NCBI GenBank assembly: GCA_029865405.1
Contig: JAOUGZ010000150.1
Coordinates: 1-6,679, forward strand
Origin: Betaproteobacteria bacterium
GTDB taxonomy: Bacteria; Pseudomonadota; Gammaproteobacteria; Burkholderiales; SG8-39
Reading direction: 5' to 3'
Length of the DNA stretch: 6,679 nt
The position numbers and the translations under genes were made by a program. Under the pieces are notes generated by a model. That model did no database searches, was not told where the DNA came from, and saw only the letters and a list, made by a program, of their open reading frames with translations. Positions 6,204 through 6,679 of this stretch are shown here, piece by piece (the first letter of the stretch is position 1; every line of letters begins with the position of its first letter).

Positions 6204-6679
6204 GCATGCGCGAGGGGTCGGGCTCGCGCGGGTAGCGCAGCATCAGGTTGCCGAGCGGGTCGACGACGTAGATGTGGTCGGCGAGCGCGCCCGCGGCGGG
6301 AAAGCGCGCGGCGAGCGGCCCCGCCGGCGCGACGTGCGTGCCCTCGATCGCCGCGGCGAGCGCCGCTGCCGGCGTGCCGCCCCCGGTGAGCAGCCACAGC
6401 CGCTCGACGCGCGCCTGGTTCTTGCCCTGCGCGCGGCGCACCTGGCGCATGAAGTAGAGCTTGCGTTCGCAGTATGCGTCGCACGCCGCCGCGTCGAACG
6501 TGACCAGCACCCACTTGCCGCGCAGCCCCTCGAGCGGCGGCCCCGTGAGGAGGCGCGGCTCGATCAGCTCGCCGTAGTTGGAGGTCGCCCCCGGCGCCCA
6601 GTCGAGCCAGTACGCGAGCCACGCCAGCGCGAACGGCGCGGCGAAGAACAGGCCGAGCAGCGCAAGCTTGACACGCCCG
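6160..6679 (-). CDS. Membrane-anchored thioredoxin-like CxxxC protein of the cytochrome oxidase assembly cluster (5' end outside window)
   Basis: A family of small proteins found next to SURF1 and ctaA in betaproteobacterial cox clusters; its biochemical role is not established to my knowledge. 172 residues are visible, open to the window edge with no start codon in the upstream part, so the N terminus lies beyond 6679. One hydrophobic segment (visible residues about 4-25, LALLGLFFAAPFALAWLAYWL) anchors it, followed by NYGELIEPR at 34-42. A soluble thioredoxin/Sco-like domain starts at about 51, with LRGKWVLVTFD, then Cys66 and Cys70 as a CxxxC pair, KLYFMRQVRRAQGK (73-86), and near the end DHIYVVDPLGNLMLRYP (134-150). 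The pattern resembles Sco proteins, and I infer a redox or copper role in oxidase assembly. His135 sits three residues closer to the DP turn than the Sco copper-ligand His, so metal binding is uncertain. It ends with TGA at 6162-6160, inside the 3' end of the convergent RND permease gene. Confidence 0.85.
   Translation of the reverse strand, partial: GRVKLALLGLFFAAPFALAWLAYWLDWAPGATSNYGELIEPRLLTGPPLEGLRGKWVLVTFDAAACDAYCERKLYFMRQVRRAQGKNQARVERLWLLTGGGTPAAALAAAIEGTHVAPAGPLAARFPAAGALADHIYVVDPLGNLMLRYPREPDPSRMLKDLQRLLKVSGLG

Overview
The window looks like chromosomal DNA of a high-GC proteobacterium, most likely a betaproteobacterium (Burkholderiales, Rhodocyclales or Nitrosomonadales type). I infer this from the very GC-rich third codon positions, the beta-style heme O synthase motifs, and a cytochrome c oxidase assembly block of the kind found next to cox genes in that class. 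No database search was possible, so the lineage is an inference.

Layout. The minus strand carries a cytochrome oxidase maturation series, read right to left. First comes the 3' part of a membrane-anchored, thioredoxin-like protein with a CxxxC motif (6160-6679, 5' end outside the window). After a 4.2 kb interruption come heme O synthase ctaB (1081-1974), a Sco-type copper-chaperone lipoprotein (519-1103) overlapping the end of ctaB, and the N-terminal 170 residues of a CbpA-type J-domain co-chaperone (1-510, 3' end outside the window). The plus strand carries a two-gene RND efflux unit in the interruption: a lipoprotein membrane fusion protein (2007-3065) and, 3 nt later, a 1044-residue inner-membrane RND permease (3069-6203).

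How they work together. CtaB makes heme O, the precursor of heme A. Sco helps deliver copper or reducing power to the CuA site of the oxidase. The CxxxC membrane protein is probably another assembly factor. The RND pair is a separate function: a proton-driven export pump that needs a TolC-type channel not encoded here. It sits head to head with ctaB (32 nt between starts) and tail to tail with the CxxxC protein (44 nt coding overlap).

Nearly every base is coding, and no gene-free stretch exceeds 32 nt. I saw no tRNA, rRNA, CRISPR, insertion sequence or clear riboswitch. The most noteworthy point is the arrangement: heme A synthase (ctaA/cox15), expected between the CxxxC protein and ctaB, is absent and an oppositely oriented RND pump occupies its place. 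I do not see a wholly new system here.
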